Part shown: piece by piece, positions 1 through 8,278 of the stretch
Layout: every line of letters starts with the position of its first letter
How positions within the stretch are numbered: position 1 is the stretch's first letter
Origin: VAXT01 sp963827725
GTDB taxonomy: Bacteria; Actinomycetota; Thermoleophilia; Gaiellales; Gaiellaceae
Assembly: GCA_963827725.1 (NCBI GenBank)
Contig: CAWHBM010000001.1
Coordinates: forward strand, 1,798,001-1,862,000
DNA: 64,000 bases
Reading direction: 5' to 3'
Program-made: the position numbers and the translations under genes
The notes under the pieces: generated by a model
Seen by the model: only the letters and a program-made list of their open reading frames with translations
Databases searched by the model: none
Told to the model about the DNA's origin: nothing

Positions 1-484
1 CGCGGTCCGCGCCGGCGAGCTGGATTGCGTCGGCGACCAAGCGGGCGGAGATCGGCTCACGCGGCTTGGCCTTGCGGTCCTGGCGCGCGTACGGGAAGAG
101 GGGAATGACCGCGGTGATGCGCTTCGCCGAGGCGAGCTTGGCTGCCTGGATCATGAACAGCAGCTCCATGATGTTGCGGTCGACGGGCTCGGACCCGGTC
201 TGGACGATGAAAGCGTCGGCGCCGCGGATCGAGTCGATGTAGCGGCAGTACGTCTCTCCGTTCGCGAACGTCTCGAGCTCGACCTCGCCCAGCTCGATCC
301 CGAGCTGTTCGGCCATCTTGTGCGCCAGCTCCTGGTGCGAGCGGCCGGAGAAGAGCATCAGCCGCTTCCACGGCCCCCGCTCGATGAAATGCTCGGGGCG
401 CGGCTCGGCGCCGGTCGAAGCGCCTGCGCCTTCGGCCTCCATCCCCGGCAGCTGGGTCAGCTCAGTCGTCCCGGTTTCGACCAT
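1..484 (-). CDS. prs: Ribose-phosphate pyrophosphokinase, N-terminal part (cut by window edge)
   Basis: Makes PRPP from ribose 5-phosphate and ATP for nucleotide, His and Trp synthesis in the cytoplasm. Translation shows the family's N-terminal signatures: FSGRSHQELA, FANGETYCRY (PRPP synthase flexible region), SIRGADAFIVQTG and FPYARQDRK. The C-terminal part lies beyond base 1. I chose the ATG at 484 because AAGGAAGG sits five bases before it; the ATG at 442 has only a weak ribosome site and is the alternative. The gene starts inside the end of glmU (23-base overlap), so the two are probably translationally coupled, the usual actinobacterial glmU-prs pair. Confidence 0.93.
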   Translation of the reverse strand, partial: MVETGTTELTQLPGMEAEGAGASTGAEPRPEHFIERGPWKRLMLFSGRSHQELAHKMAEQLGIELGEVELETFANGETYCRYIDSIRGADAFIVQTGSEPVDRNIMELLFMIQAAKLASAKRITAVIPLFPYARQDRKAKPREPISARLVADAIQLAGADR

Positions 485-1787
485 CGAATCCTTCCTTGTT
501 GACCTGCTTGCTTCGGGCGATCGCGAGGGCCCCGGGCGGGACGTTCTTCGTGACGACCGAGCCCGCGGCAACCCAAGCATTGTCGCCAACCGTGACCGGA
601 GCAACGAACACATTGTCGCTGCCGGTGTGGACGTTGGCGCCGATCTCCGTCCTGAACTTCCCAGGGCCGAGCTCAGGCCTGTAGTTGGCGGTGATCGCAC
701 CGGCGCCGATGTTCGTGCCCTCGCCGACATCGGCGTCGCCGATGTACGAGAGGTGCGGCACCTTCGCACCTTCGCCGATGTGCGAGTTCTTGATCTCCAC
801 GAATGTCCCGGCCTTCGCGCGCGCTTCGAGCACCGTTCCGGGGCGAAGGTAACAGAACGGTCCGACGGTCGCGTCCGCGCCGACGACCGCGTCGACGACG
901 ACCGCGTGGGGTCCCACGACCGCACCCGAGGCGATCCGCGTCTTGCCGCTCAGAACGGTGAACGGATGGATGGTCACGTCAGGCTCCAGTGCGACGCCGG
1001 CCTCGATCCAAGTCGTCTTCGGATCGACGATCGTCACCCCCGCCAGCATGTGCTCGTCGTTGATGCGGTCCCGGAGCGCGGCCCCCGCTTCCGCCAGCTC
1101 GGCCCGCGTGTTCACGCCCTCGGCCTCGGCGGGATCGGCAGCGACGTGAGCGGCGACACGCTCACCATTCTCAACTAGATGGCGCACGGCGTCGGTCAGG
1201 TACAGCTCGCCTTGCCGGTTCGCCGCGTCGAGCTGGTCGAGGGCCGGCCAGACTCGGTCGGCCGCAAAGACATAGATCGCCGAGTTGACCTCACCGACGG
1301 CGAGCTGCTCCGGCGTCGCGTCGCCGGACTCCACGATCTCGCGCACCGCACCATCCTCGTCCCGAATCACGCGACCGTATTCGCGTGCGTCGGTTGGACG
1401 GAAGGAGAGGATCGTCGCGGCAGCCTCCTCCCGGTGGTGGGCGTCGAGGAGGTCGCGGAGGAGCTGCGGGCTGAGTGCCGGTGCGTCGCCGGTCAGGACA
1501 AGGAGGGCGCCCTCGACTCCACTGAGCGCATCGCGCGCCGCGGCCAGCGCGTCACCGGTGCCGCGCGGCTTCGCCTGAACCGCGACCTCGATCCCGTCGA
1601 ACGCGCCCGCACCCTCGGGTGAGGTCACGACCACGAGCGGGTCGGCGCCGACTGCGCGCGCGGCCTCGACGACCCAGTCGACCAGCCGCCTTCCGAGCAG
1701 CGGGTGGAAGTGCTTCGGGGTCGCCGAGCGCATGCGCGTGCCGAGGCCGCCGGCGAGCACGACAGCTGCGGGATTGCTGGCGGTCAT
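462..1787 (-). CDS. glmU: Bifunctional UDP-GlcNAc pyrophosphorylase / GlcN-1-P acetyltransferase
   Basis: Makes UDP-GlcNAc for peptidoglycan and polysaccharides in the cytoplasm. The 441-residue product starts with the nucleotidyltransferase motif LAGGLGTRMRS (residues ~12-22), and TGDAPAL (~100) gives the metal/UTP site. From about residue 245 comes a left-handed beta-helix of hexapeptide repeats, with NSHIGEGAKVPHLSYIGDAD and NIGAGAITANY of the acetyltransferase domain. Length is slightly below the usual 450-480. It lies just downstream of tRNA-Gln and overlaps prs. Confidence 0.96.
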   Translation of the reverse strand: MTASNPAAVVLAGGLGTRMRSATPKHFHPLLGRRLVDWVVEAARAVGADPLVVVTSPEGAGAFDGIEVAVQAKPRGTGDALAAARDALSGVEGALLVLTGDAPALSPQLLRDLLDAHHREEAAATILSFRPTDAREYGRVIRDEDGAVREIVESGDATPEQLAVGEVNSAIYVFAADRVWPALDQLDAANRQGELYLTDAVRHLVENGERVAAHVAADPAEAEGVNTRAELAEAGAALRDRINDEHMLAGVTIVDPKTTWIEAGVALEPDVTIHPFTVLSGKTRIASGAVVGPHAVVVDAVVGADATVGPFCYLRPGTVLEARAKAGTFVEIKNSHIGEGAKVPHLSYIGDADVGEGTNIGAGAITANYRPELGPGKFRTEIGANVHTGSDNVFVAPVTVGDNAWVAAGSVVTKNVPPGALAIARSKQVNKEGFDGRNRDD

Positions 1788-1800
1788 CAGTCGAGACTTG

Positions 1801-1871
1801 CTGGGGCGCCTGGATTCGAACCAGGGATCACGGGACCAAAACCCGTTGCCTTACCACTTGGCTACGCCCCA
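1801..1871 (-). tRNA. tRNA-Gln (anticodon TTG)
   Basis: Reading the minus strand gives a full cloverleaf. The acceptor stem is TGGGGCG pairing with CGCCCCA, the anticodon stem ACGGG/CCCGT carries loop TTTTGGT (anticodon TTG, reading CAA), and the T-arm is CCTGG-TTCGAAT-CCAGG. The discriminator base is G, as expected for tRNA-Gln. CCA is not encoded. It lies just upstream of glmU, a common actinobacterial position. Confidence 0.95.
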
Positions 1872-1893
1872 CCAAAGCTCAGTGTGCCACGCC

Positions 1894-2256
1894 TCAGCGG
1901 CGGCGGGAGAAAAGGAGCACGAGCGCGACGACGGCGAGCATTCCGACGATGATCAGTGCCACGGTTCCGACGATGATCAGGAGCACCGGGATGAGCATGA
2001 CGAGGGCCTGGGAGACCGCCGCGATCCAGCCGATCTGGCTCGCCGTGCCGGATGCGAGCCGGCTGCCCACGCTGAAGTAGAGGACGAGAACGGCGAGGGC
2101 GACGACGACCGCGATCGGTACCGAGATCACGCCGAGGACGATCAGGATGCCTTCGGTGACCGCGATCCAGAGCGCGACCCGAAGCCGGCGCTCGCGAAGC
2201 CACCGCTCGGTCCTGCTCGTCCCGTGCTCGATGACGAGGGTGCCGCGCTCGAGCAT
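1894..2256 (-). CDS. Small integral membrane protein, unknown function
   Basis: 120 residues. A basic cytoplasmic N-terminus (RTERWLRERRLR) is followed by three or four hydrophobic segments at about residues 28-45, 48-65, 75-97 and 98-116, ending in a basic FSRRR tail. No catalytic motif is visible and I do not recognise the family. It sits between ispE and tRNA-Gln on the same strand, four bases before ispE's end, and could be the last gene of the ksgA-ispE operon. Confidence 0.7.
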   Translation of the reverse strand: MLERGTLVIEHGTSRTERWLRERRLRVALWIAVTEGILIVLGVISVPIAVVVALAVLVLYFSVGSRLASGTASQIGWIAAVSQALVMLIPVLLIIVGTVALIIVGMLAVVALVLLFSRRR

Positions 2257-2259
2257 GGC

Positions 2260-3057
2260 TCAACCGTACCAAGCGGGGGCCGTCAGCCAGGTGCGGCCCC
2301 GGGGGGAAACGGCCAGGCGAGCGGCTTCGGCGCGGTCCCGGTCGTCGAAGAGGCCGTACACGGCCGGGCCTGCGCCCGTGACGTCCGCGCGAAAAGCGCC
2401 GAGTGCACGGAGCTCGTCGGCGAGCGGCGAGGAGGCGAGGTCGTTCGGCGGAAGCGCGGCGAGTTCGCCGGACCGGAGCGCCTCGCGCAACGAAGCGCGA
2501 CGCTCGTCGAATCCATCGACTCCCTGGAATGCCTCGTAGACGGCAGCCGTTGAAGCCTTCTCCTGCTCGACCGGCAACACGAGCACGACCCAGTAATCGT
2601 GCGGAATCTCGACCGGCTCGAGGCGCGTGCCATCGCCGGTGCCGAGCTGCGCGCCCTCCGTGAGGAAGAACGGAACGTCAGCTCCGATTTCGGCTGCCAG
2701 CGCCTGCAACCTCTCCTCCGGCAGCGGATGCGCGAGTGTCTCGTTCGCCAGCCGGAGCGCTGCGGCGGCGTCTGAGCTGCCTCCGCCCAGCCCGGCGGCA
2801 ACCGGGATCTGCTTGTCGATGCGCACCGTCCAGCTTGGCGCGGCGCTCGCCGCGGCTCCGAGCGCGAGCAGCGCGTCCCGGACGAGCGTGTCCTCCGTGA
2901 AGCCCATGACCTCGAGGGCGGAGCCTTGCTCGAGCACGATCCCATCGGCGAGCTCGATTTGCTGAAGCACCGTTGCCACCTCGTGTTTGCCGTCGGGCCG
3001 CCGAGGGCCGACGACGAGCGCGAGATTGATCTTGGCGTGCGCCTTTGCCTTGCTCAC
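2260..3057 (-). CDS. ispE: 4-diphosphocytidyl-2-C-methyl-D-erythritol kinase
   Basis: ATP-dependent kinase of the MEP isoprenoid pathway. The product of about 265 residues opens with KAHAKINLALVVG, and the GHMP-kinase phosphate loop VAAGLGGGSSDAAAAL is at ~95. The C-terminal GHMP region includes DVTGAGPAVYGLF. The start is the GTG at 3057, whose GTGA overlaps the ksgA stop, so coupling is expected. An uninterrupted reading frame joins ispE to the N-terminal part of ksgA, but this is produced by the ksgA frameshift and is not a genuine fusion. Confidence 0.93.
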   Translation of the reverse strand: MSKAKAHAKINLALVVGPRRPDGKHEVATVLQQIELADGIVLEQGSALEVMGFTEDTLVRDALLALGAAASAAPSWTVRIDKQIPVAAGLGGGSSDAAAALRLANETLAHPLPEERLQALAAEIGADVPFFLTEGAQLGTGDGTRLEPVEIPHDYWVVLVLPVEQEKASTAAVYEAFQGVDGFDERRASLREALRSGELAALPPNDLASSPLADELRALGAFRADVTGAGPAVYGLFDDRDRAEAARLAVSPRGRTWLTAPAWYG

Positions 3058-3837
3058 CGAAGCGCCTCGGCCAGGGCGACGAACTCGCGCGGCTCGAGTG
3101 CCTCGGCGCGGATCTCCGGTGGCCGGTCGATCGCTGCGAGGGCTTCCGCTGCGCGAGGGCGTGGCGCGAGCCCCGAGAGCTCGAGCGAGTTCGGGAGCGT
3201 CTTGCGGCGGTGCGCGAAAGCGGCTTCGACGACGCGCTTGACCTCGGGAGTACGACTCGGGCAGCCCGGTCCGGCTGAAGGCGACGAGCGCCGAGTCCAC
3301 GTTCGGTGGCGGCCGGAAGACCGTTCGGGAGACCGGATGGAAGCCGGTTCGCTCGGTCACGAGCTGTACGAGCACCGAGACAGCGCCGTATGCCTTCGTG
3401 CTCGGCGCCGCGAAGAACCGGTCGGCGACCTCACGCTGGACCATCACCGTCCAGGCGCCGATGCTCGGCAGCCCGTCGAGGCTCTCGACGACGAGCGGCG
3501 TCGCGATGTTGTACGGAAGGTTCGCGACGAGCTTGCCCGGCCGCGGCTCGAGCGCGGCGAGGTCAAAGCGAAGGGCATCGCCGAAATGGAGATCGATGTT
3601 CGTGCGGCCCGTGAGTCGCTCGGCGAGGTGTGGCTCGAGGGCGCGATCGAGCTCCACGGCGTGGACGCGTGCCACGCGCTCGGCGAGGTAGTCCGTGAGG
3701 ACGCCGAGCCCGGGACCGATCTCGAGCACGACATCGTCGGGGTCGAGCCCGGCGAGCCGTTCGATCACGCCGAGGATGTTCTCGTCGACGAGGAAGTGCT
3801 GGCCCAGGTCCCGGTTGGGCGAGACGGGAAGCTTCAC
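3054..3837 (-). CDS. ksgA: 16S rRNA (adenine1518/1519-N6) dimethyltransferase, one frameshift
   Basis: Dimethylates the two adenines of the 3' hairpin of 16S rRNA. The SAM site VLEIGPGLGVL (~38) and the catalytic NLPYNIATP (~105) are clear. After ...RTGLPESYS the frame breaks at the G run 3246-3248. Removing one base there restores EVKRVVEAAFAHRRKTL and a normal C-terminus ending EFVALAEALR at a TGA that overlaps the ispE GTG. The start overlaps tatD by four bases. Because the gene is highly conserved, a sequencing insertion is the simplest explanation. Confidence 0.9.
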
Positions 3838-4580
3838 GGGAGCGAGAACGCGGCTGCGGCGTTCAAGTCGATTTGCGCGCCGAGCTCGTCGGCGGCCTCA
3901 CCGCGCGCATCTGCGAGAGCCGCGACCGTCAGCAGGACGTTGGCCGGCTCGTTGGGACGGCCTCGCCGGGCCTGTGGAGCGAGGTAGGGGCTGTCCGTCT
4001 CGGCCAGGATCCGCTCGGCCGGGACCTGCGCTGCCGATGCCCGCAAGTCGTTCGCCTTGGGGAACGTGACGTTGCCCGCGAACGACACGTAGTAGCCGCG
4101 CTCGACCGCGGTCGCGAGCAGGCCGGGGCACGAGAAGCAGTGCATGACGACGGTGCCGTCGAAGCTCGCCAGGGCATCGGCTGTGTCCCGGTCGGCTTCG
4201 CGCGTGTGGATCACGACCGGCTTGCCGAGCTCGGACGCGAGCTCGAGCTGGGCATCGAAGAGCTTCCGCTGCCGGTCACGGGAGGTGCCGTCACGGTAGT
4301 AGTCGAGCCCGGTTTCCCCCACGGCGACGACACGATCATGGTCGAGCAGCTCGCGTAGCTCGCCGACCCGCGAGGCCTCGTGACCGCTTGCCTGGTGGGG
4401 GTCGATGCCGAGGGCGGCGAAGACCTCGTCGTGCCGCTCCGCGAGCTCGAGCGCAGCCTTGCACGAGTCGATCCCGGTGCCAACCGTGACGATTCGATCG
4501 ACGCCGACGGCGCGCGCCCGGCGGATGAGGGCCGATGGACGATCCGCGCACGCGTCCAGGTGCGCGTGAGTGTCGATCAC
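3834..4580 (-). CDS. tatD: TatD family metal-dependent DNase
   Basis: 248 residues, normal length. Metal ligands of the amidohydrolase-like barrel are visible: DTHAHLD at the N-terminus, the Glu in VGETGLDYYR (~92), His in VIHTREA (~127), His in VMHCFSC and Asp in AETDSPYLAP (~200). The family acts as a 3'-5' exonuclease in DNA repair or turnover. ATGA-type overlaps with both metG and ksgA show a tight operon in the classic actinobacterial order, although the usual rpfB between tatD and ksgA is absent. Confidence 0.93.
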   Translation of the reverse strand: MIDTHAHLDACADRPSALIRRARAVGVDRIVTVGTGIDSCKAALELAERHDEVFAALGIDPHQASGHEASRVGELRELLDHDRVVAVGETGLDYYRDGTSRDRQRKLFDAQLELASELGKPVVIHTREADRDTADALASFDGTVVMHCFSCPGLLATAVERGYYVSFAGNVTFPKANDLRASAAQVPAERILAETDSPYLAPQARRGRPNEPANVLLTVAALADARGEAADELGAQIDLNAAAAFSLP

Positions 4581-6370
4581 GCTGCGGCGGCCCGCTGCTC
4601 CATCAGGGCGAGCTCCTCCGCGACCACTTTCTCCGGATCGAGCTTCTTGAAGAGCGGCTTCGGCTTCGGCAGCTCGCGGCCGGGCGGTAGCTCGCTCGGC
4701 GCCCAGCTTCCTTCCCAGCCTTCGTACTCGCCGGTCAGCACCTCGTGCTCGTCGCCTTCCTCGCCGACTTCCCGGAGCTCGAGCGGGCCCGCGATCGTTC
4801 CCTCGTAGCCGAGCAACTCGTGCAACACCTGGGACGAGAACGGGAGGAAGGGCGTGAACATCGTCTTCAGGCTGTCGATCGCGCGCAGGCTCACGTAGAG
4901 GACAGTGCCGGCCCGCTCGCGGTCAGTCTCGATCAGCGCCCAGGGGGCCTGCTCGCTCGTGTACTGGTTGACAAGGGAGGCCAGCCGCATGGCCTCGGCT
5001 AGGGCAGCCTTGAACCGGGCGGCCTCGATCGCGTCGCCGACCGTGTCGAACCCGGACTCGATCTCCCCCAGCAGCCCGCGGTCCTCCTCGGTGAGCTCAC
5101 CAGGCTCGGGGACAGCGCCGAAGCCTCGGTTCACCGACGTGAGGGTCCTGTTGACGAGGTTGCCCCAGTTCGCAACGAGCTCGTCGTTGTTCCGGCGCGC
5201 GAACTCTGACCACGTGAAGTCAGTGTCCTGCGTCTCTGGCCCCGCGGCGGTGAGGAAGTAGCGGAGTGGATCGGGGTCGTAGCGGCTCAGGAAGTCGCCA
5301 ACCTCGATCGCAACCCCTCTGCTGACGCTGAACTGCTTGCCCTCCATGGTCAGGAATTCACTGGCGACGACATCGGTCGGAAGGTTCAGCGGCCCCTTGC
5401 CTGCGCCGACCTCCCCGCCCTCGCCGTAGCCGAGCAGGATGCTCGGCCAGATGACGGTGTGGAAGACGATGTTGTCCTTGCCCATGAAGTACGAATGCTT
5501 GGCTTCGGGGTCCTGCCACCACTCGCGCCATGCCTCGGGGGTGCCACGGTTCGCCGCCCATTCGACGGCCGCCGACAGGTAACCGATCACGGCGTCGAAC
5601 CAGACATAGATCCGCTTGTCGTCGCGTTCCGCGTACTCGGGTGGCGCCGGAATCGGCACGCCCCAGTCGAGATCGCGAGTGATCGGGCGGGGCTTAACCT
5701 CCTTGAGCAGCCCGAGGGAGAAATTCCGGACGTTCGAGCGCCAGTGCTCGTGGCCCTCGATCCACTCGGTCAGCCGCTCAGCAAACGCCGGCAGGTCGAG
5801 GAACAGGTGTTGGGTCTCCCTGAAGACCGGCGGCGTGCCGTCGATCTTCGACCGCGGGTCCTTCAGATCGATTGGGTCGAGCTGGTTCCCGCAGTTGTCG
5901 CACTGGTCGCCCCGAGCCGACTCGAAGCCGCAGATCGGACAGGTCCCTTCGATGTAACGGTCGGGCAACGTGTGGCCGGTCGCGGCGGAGAACGCCCCCA
6001 GGGTCGTCTTCTCGACGATGTGGCCGTTTTCGTAGAGCGTCTTGAAGAGGTCCTGCACCACGCGGTAGTGGTTGCGCGCAGTCGTCCGCGTGAAGAGGTC
6101 GTAGGACAGGCCAAGGTCTCGCAGGTTTTCGCGAATGATCTGGCTATAGCGATCGGCAGCCTCACGCGGCGACAGACCGGCGCGATCGGCCGCGACCATG
6201 ACGGGCGTGCCGTGCTCGTCCGTGCCGCTGACCATCAGCACCTGATCGCCTCGAAGCCGGTGATAACGAGCCGTGATGTCGGAGGGCACGCCGAAGCCGG
6301 CGACATGGCCCAGGTGCCGTGGGCCCGCCGCGTACGGCCACGCGACGGCGATCAGGATTCGCTGTGATGG
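4577..6370 (-). CDS. metG: Methionyl-tRNA synthetase (start uncertain)
   Basis: Charges tRNA-Met. From about 6370 the protein (near 597 residues) opens RILIAVAWPYAAG with the HIGH-type motif PRHLGHVAG. A zinc knuckle, CPICG...CDNCG, follows at ~145-165. The KMSKS loop reads GKQFSVSRG, a variant of the KFSTS form known in actinobacteria, with Gln where Lys is expected. No C-terminal tRNA-binding domain is seen. No ATG or GTG lies just before the conserved N-terminus, and the frame stays open to an ATG at 6664 inside the upstream peptidase gene. A lost or inserted base near 6365-6375, or a rare start codon, is likely. Confidence 0.9.
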   Translation of the reverse strand, partial: PSQRILIAVAWPYAAGPRHLGHVAGFGVPSDITARYHRLRGDQVLMVSGTDEHGTPVMVAADRAGLSPREAADRYSQIIRENLRDLGLSYDLFTRTTARNHYRVVQDLFKTLYENGHIVEKTTLGAFSAATGHTLPDRYIEGTCPICGFESARGDQCDNCGNQLDPIDLKDPRSKIDGTPPVFRETQHLFLDLPAFAERLTEWIEGHEHWRSNVRNFSLGLLKEVKPRPITRDLDWGVPIPAPPEYAERDDKRIYVWFDAVIGYLSAAVEWAANRGTPEAWREWWQDPEAKHSYFMGKDNIVFHTVIWPSILLGYGEGGEVGAGKGPLNLPTDVVASEFLTMEGKQFSVSRGVAIEVGDFLSRYDPDPLRYFLTAAGPETQDTDFTWSEFARRNNDELVANWGNLVNRTLTSVNRGFGAVPEPGELTEEDRGLLGEIESGFDTVGDAIEAARFKAALAEAMRLASLVNQYTSEQAPWALIETDRERAGTVLYVSLRAIDSLKTMFTPFLPFSSQVLHELLGYEGTIAGPLELREVGEEGDEHEVLTGEYEGWEGSWAPSELPPGRELPKPKPLFKKLDPEKVVAEELALMEQRAAAA

Positions 6371-7433
6371 GCGGTTCGGCGTGGCTTTCCTCCGCGCTTG
6401 ATGGAATCTGGGACATCTTACGGAGGGGCTCGCGGGGAACCCCGCCGCGCGCCGGAACTCTTGCCGCCGATTTCCGCCAGACGGCTCCGATGAGGACCAG
6501 GACGAGCCCAAGCGCGCCGAGCACGAACAAAGGCGCCCTCCGCGAGCTCGACTGCTCATCGACGCGGCTCTCGTCGCGACCTGCCACTCGAAACCTGCCG
6601 TCCGCGGCCTCGCGCCTCGAACGCGCGCCGAGAGGAACTGTCTCGGGCTCCTTCGCGCGAGCAACCCGGAGCGGCTTCGGACGCGACGCGACGGCCGCCC
6701 TGCTGGCCTCTCGGTGCGGTGCCTGAGCCCGGTTGTGTGCCGAAGGCGTAACCGTTCGAGTCCCCCGCGGCGCTCGCGCCAACCTGGGCTCTACAGACCG
6801 TCGCGCCGCCTGAGACGATCGGGGACGAGGTGCGTGCCGAGCGCGCGCCGCCGGCACAGACGGACGCACAGCTCGAGATTTGACGGGCACGGGCGCCGGC
6901 ACAGGAACCGCCGGCTGAACGGCGGGTTCGCTTTCAAGAGGTTGCTGGAAAGCGCCCTGACGAACGGGGAGCAGCGAGAGCGGGTCGACGTATCCGTTCT
7001 GTTCGGCGGTGAGACGGACGCCGAGATGCACGTACGGCTCAGGCCCTTCGGGGTCTCCGCTCGGTCCGATCGTTCCGACGACCTCGCCCTCGACGACCGC
7101 GGTTCCGACGCTCAGCGCGATCGACCCGAGGTGGACAAGGGTGATCGAATACCCGTCCTCCGTGCGGATCGTCAGGCAGCGCCCTTCGCGCGGGAGCCGG
7201 CCGGCGAACGAGACGACCCCGGCCACAGGCGCGCGCACGTCGGCTCCCGACGGCGCACCGATGTCGACGCCGCGATGCTGACCGCCTGCGTACGGGTCGT
7301 CCTGTGCGGTGAACGGCCTGAGCACCGGCCCGTCGACGGGCCATGCCCAAGCGGACGCGCCCGAAGCGTGAGCAAGTGCGATGAGCAGCACCGCCCCGAG
7401 GACGAGGACTTTGTTGCCAGATTGGAAAACCAC
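6162..7433 (-). CDS. Secreted/membrane-anchored M23-type peptidase domain protein
   Basis: A hydrophobic N-terminal signal (VLVLGAVLLIALAHASG) precedes an M23 (LytM) domain at ~35-145. A long Arg/Pro/Ala-rich linker leads to a C-terminal membrane segment (PLFVLGALGLVLVLIGAVW, ~310). The zinc site GQHRGVDIGAP is present, but the second signature reads VHLGVRL instead of HLH, so one metal ligand appears lost; the domain may bind wall without cutting it. The open frame runs about 200 bases into metG out of frame. The real end is probably near 6370, where a frame error would also explain metG's missing start. Confidence 0.75.
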   Translation of the reverse strand: MVFQSGNKVLVLGAVLLIALAHASGASAWAWPVDGPVLRPFTAQDDPYAGGQHRGVDIGAPSGADVRAPVAGVVSFAGRLPREGRCLTIRTEDGYSITLVHLGSIALSVGTAVVEGEVVGTIGPSGDPEGPEPYVHLGVRLTAEQNGYVDPLSLLPVRQGAFQQPLESEPAVQPAVPVPAPVPVKSRAVRPSVPAARARHAPRPRSSQAARRSVEPRLARAPRGTRTVTPSAHNRAQAPHREASRAAVASRPKPLRVARAKEPETVPLGARSRREAADGRFRVAGRDESRVDEQSSSRRAPLFVLGALGLVLVLIGAVWRKSAARVPARGGVPREPLRKMSQIPSSAEESHAEPPITANPDRRRVAVRGGPTAPGPCRRLRRALRHHGSLSPASRRSGADGQRHGRARHARHGRGRSRRSVAA

Positions 7434-7474
7434 GTGGGCAGAGTATCGAGCCGATCCGCTGTTGTCAAATCTGC

Positions 7475-8278
7475 TTACAGAGAGGCTTTGTAGAGGCGGT
7501 TTCGGGACAGGCCGGTCAACCCGGCGACGACGTCAGCAGCCTGCCTCCGCCCCGCTCCCGCCTCGACCAGCTTCGCAACCGCAGCGCGCGCGTCGTCCTC
7601 GTCACCCAACACGACCCCGACCGCACCGAGGACGACCGTGATCTCGCCCTTCGGTGGCTCGGTGACCTGTGCGGCAACCTCCACGGCGGTTCCCCGGATC
7701 ACTTCCTCGAACCGCTTCGTCAGCTCCCGGCAAACCGCAACCCGCCGCTCCGGCATCGCCTCGGCAAGCGAAGCGAGGCTCGCCGGCAGTCGGCGCGGCG
7801 ATTCGAACGCCACGACCGGGTGCGGCCAGCGCCCGAGCTCCTCCCACAGAGCCGTCCTCGCCTTCTCGCCTCGCGGCAGGTACCCGACGAACTGGAACCG
7901 GTCGCCGAGGAGCCCGCTCGCGACGAGCGCGGTCTCGACCGCCGAGGGCCCGGGCAGGACGGTCACCTGCACGCCCGCCTCGAGCGCCGCGGAGATGAGC
8001 CGCGCGCCGGGATCGCTCACGCCCGGCAGGCCCGCGTCGCTCGTCAGCGCGACTCTCTCGCCGGCCTCGAGCCGCGGCAGCATCTGGGCCGTCCGTTCGG
8101 CCTCGTTGTGCTCGTGGTAGCTGACCAGGCGCGCCTCGATCCCGTGCCGGTCGAGCAGGATCCGCGTCCGCCGCGTGTCCTCGCAGAGCACGACGTCGGC
8201 TTCGGCGAGCTCGCGCAGGAGGCGAAGCGTGACGTCCTCGAGATTCCCGATCGGCGTCGCGCAGACCGAGAGGGGCAC
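7475..8278 (-). CDS. rsmI: 16S rRNA (cytidine1402-2'-O)-methyltransferase
   Basis: 267 residues. Typical SAM-binding tetrapyrrole-methylase fold motifs are present: CATPIGNLEDVTLR (~7), CEDTRRTRILL (~32), SDAGLPGVSDPGA (~80) and LPGPSAVETALVASGL (~107). It methylates the ribose of C1402 in the 16S decoding centre. It begins four bases after the ROK kinase stop and lies upstream of the peptidase and metG on the same strand. Confidence 0.94.
   Translation of the reverse strand: MPLSVCATPIGNLEDVTLRLLRELAEADVVLCEDTRRTRILLDRHGIEARLVSYHEHNEAERTAQMLPRLEAGERVALTSDAGLPGVSDPGARLISAALEAGVQVTVLPGPSAVETALVASGLLGDRFQFVGYLPRGEKARTALWEELGRWPHPVVAFESPRRLPASLASLAEAMPERRVAVCRELTKRFEEVIRGTAVEVAAQVTEPPKGEITVVLGAVGVVLGDEDDARAAVAKLVEAGAGRRQAADVVAGLTGLSRNRLYKASL

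Noticed and set aside
2260..3837. Apparent 525-residue IspE-KsgA fusion protein
   Set aside because: Caused by the one-base break in ksgA at 3246-3248; correct reading gives two genes overlapping at GTGA.
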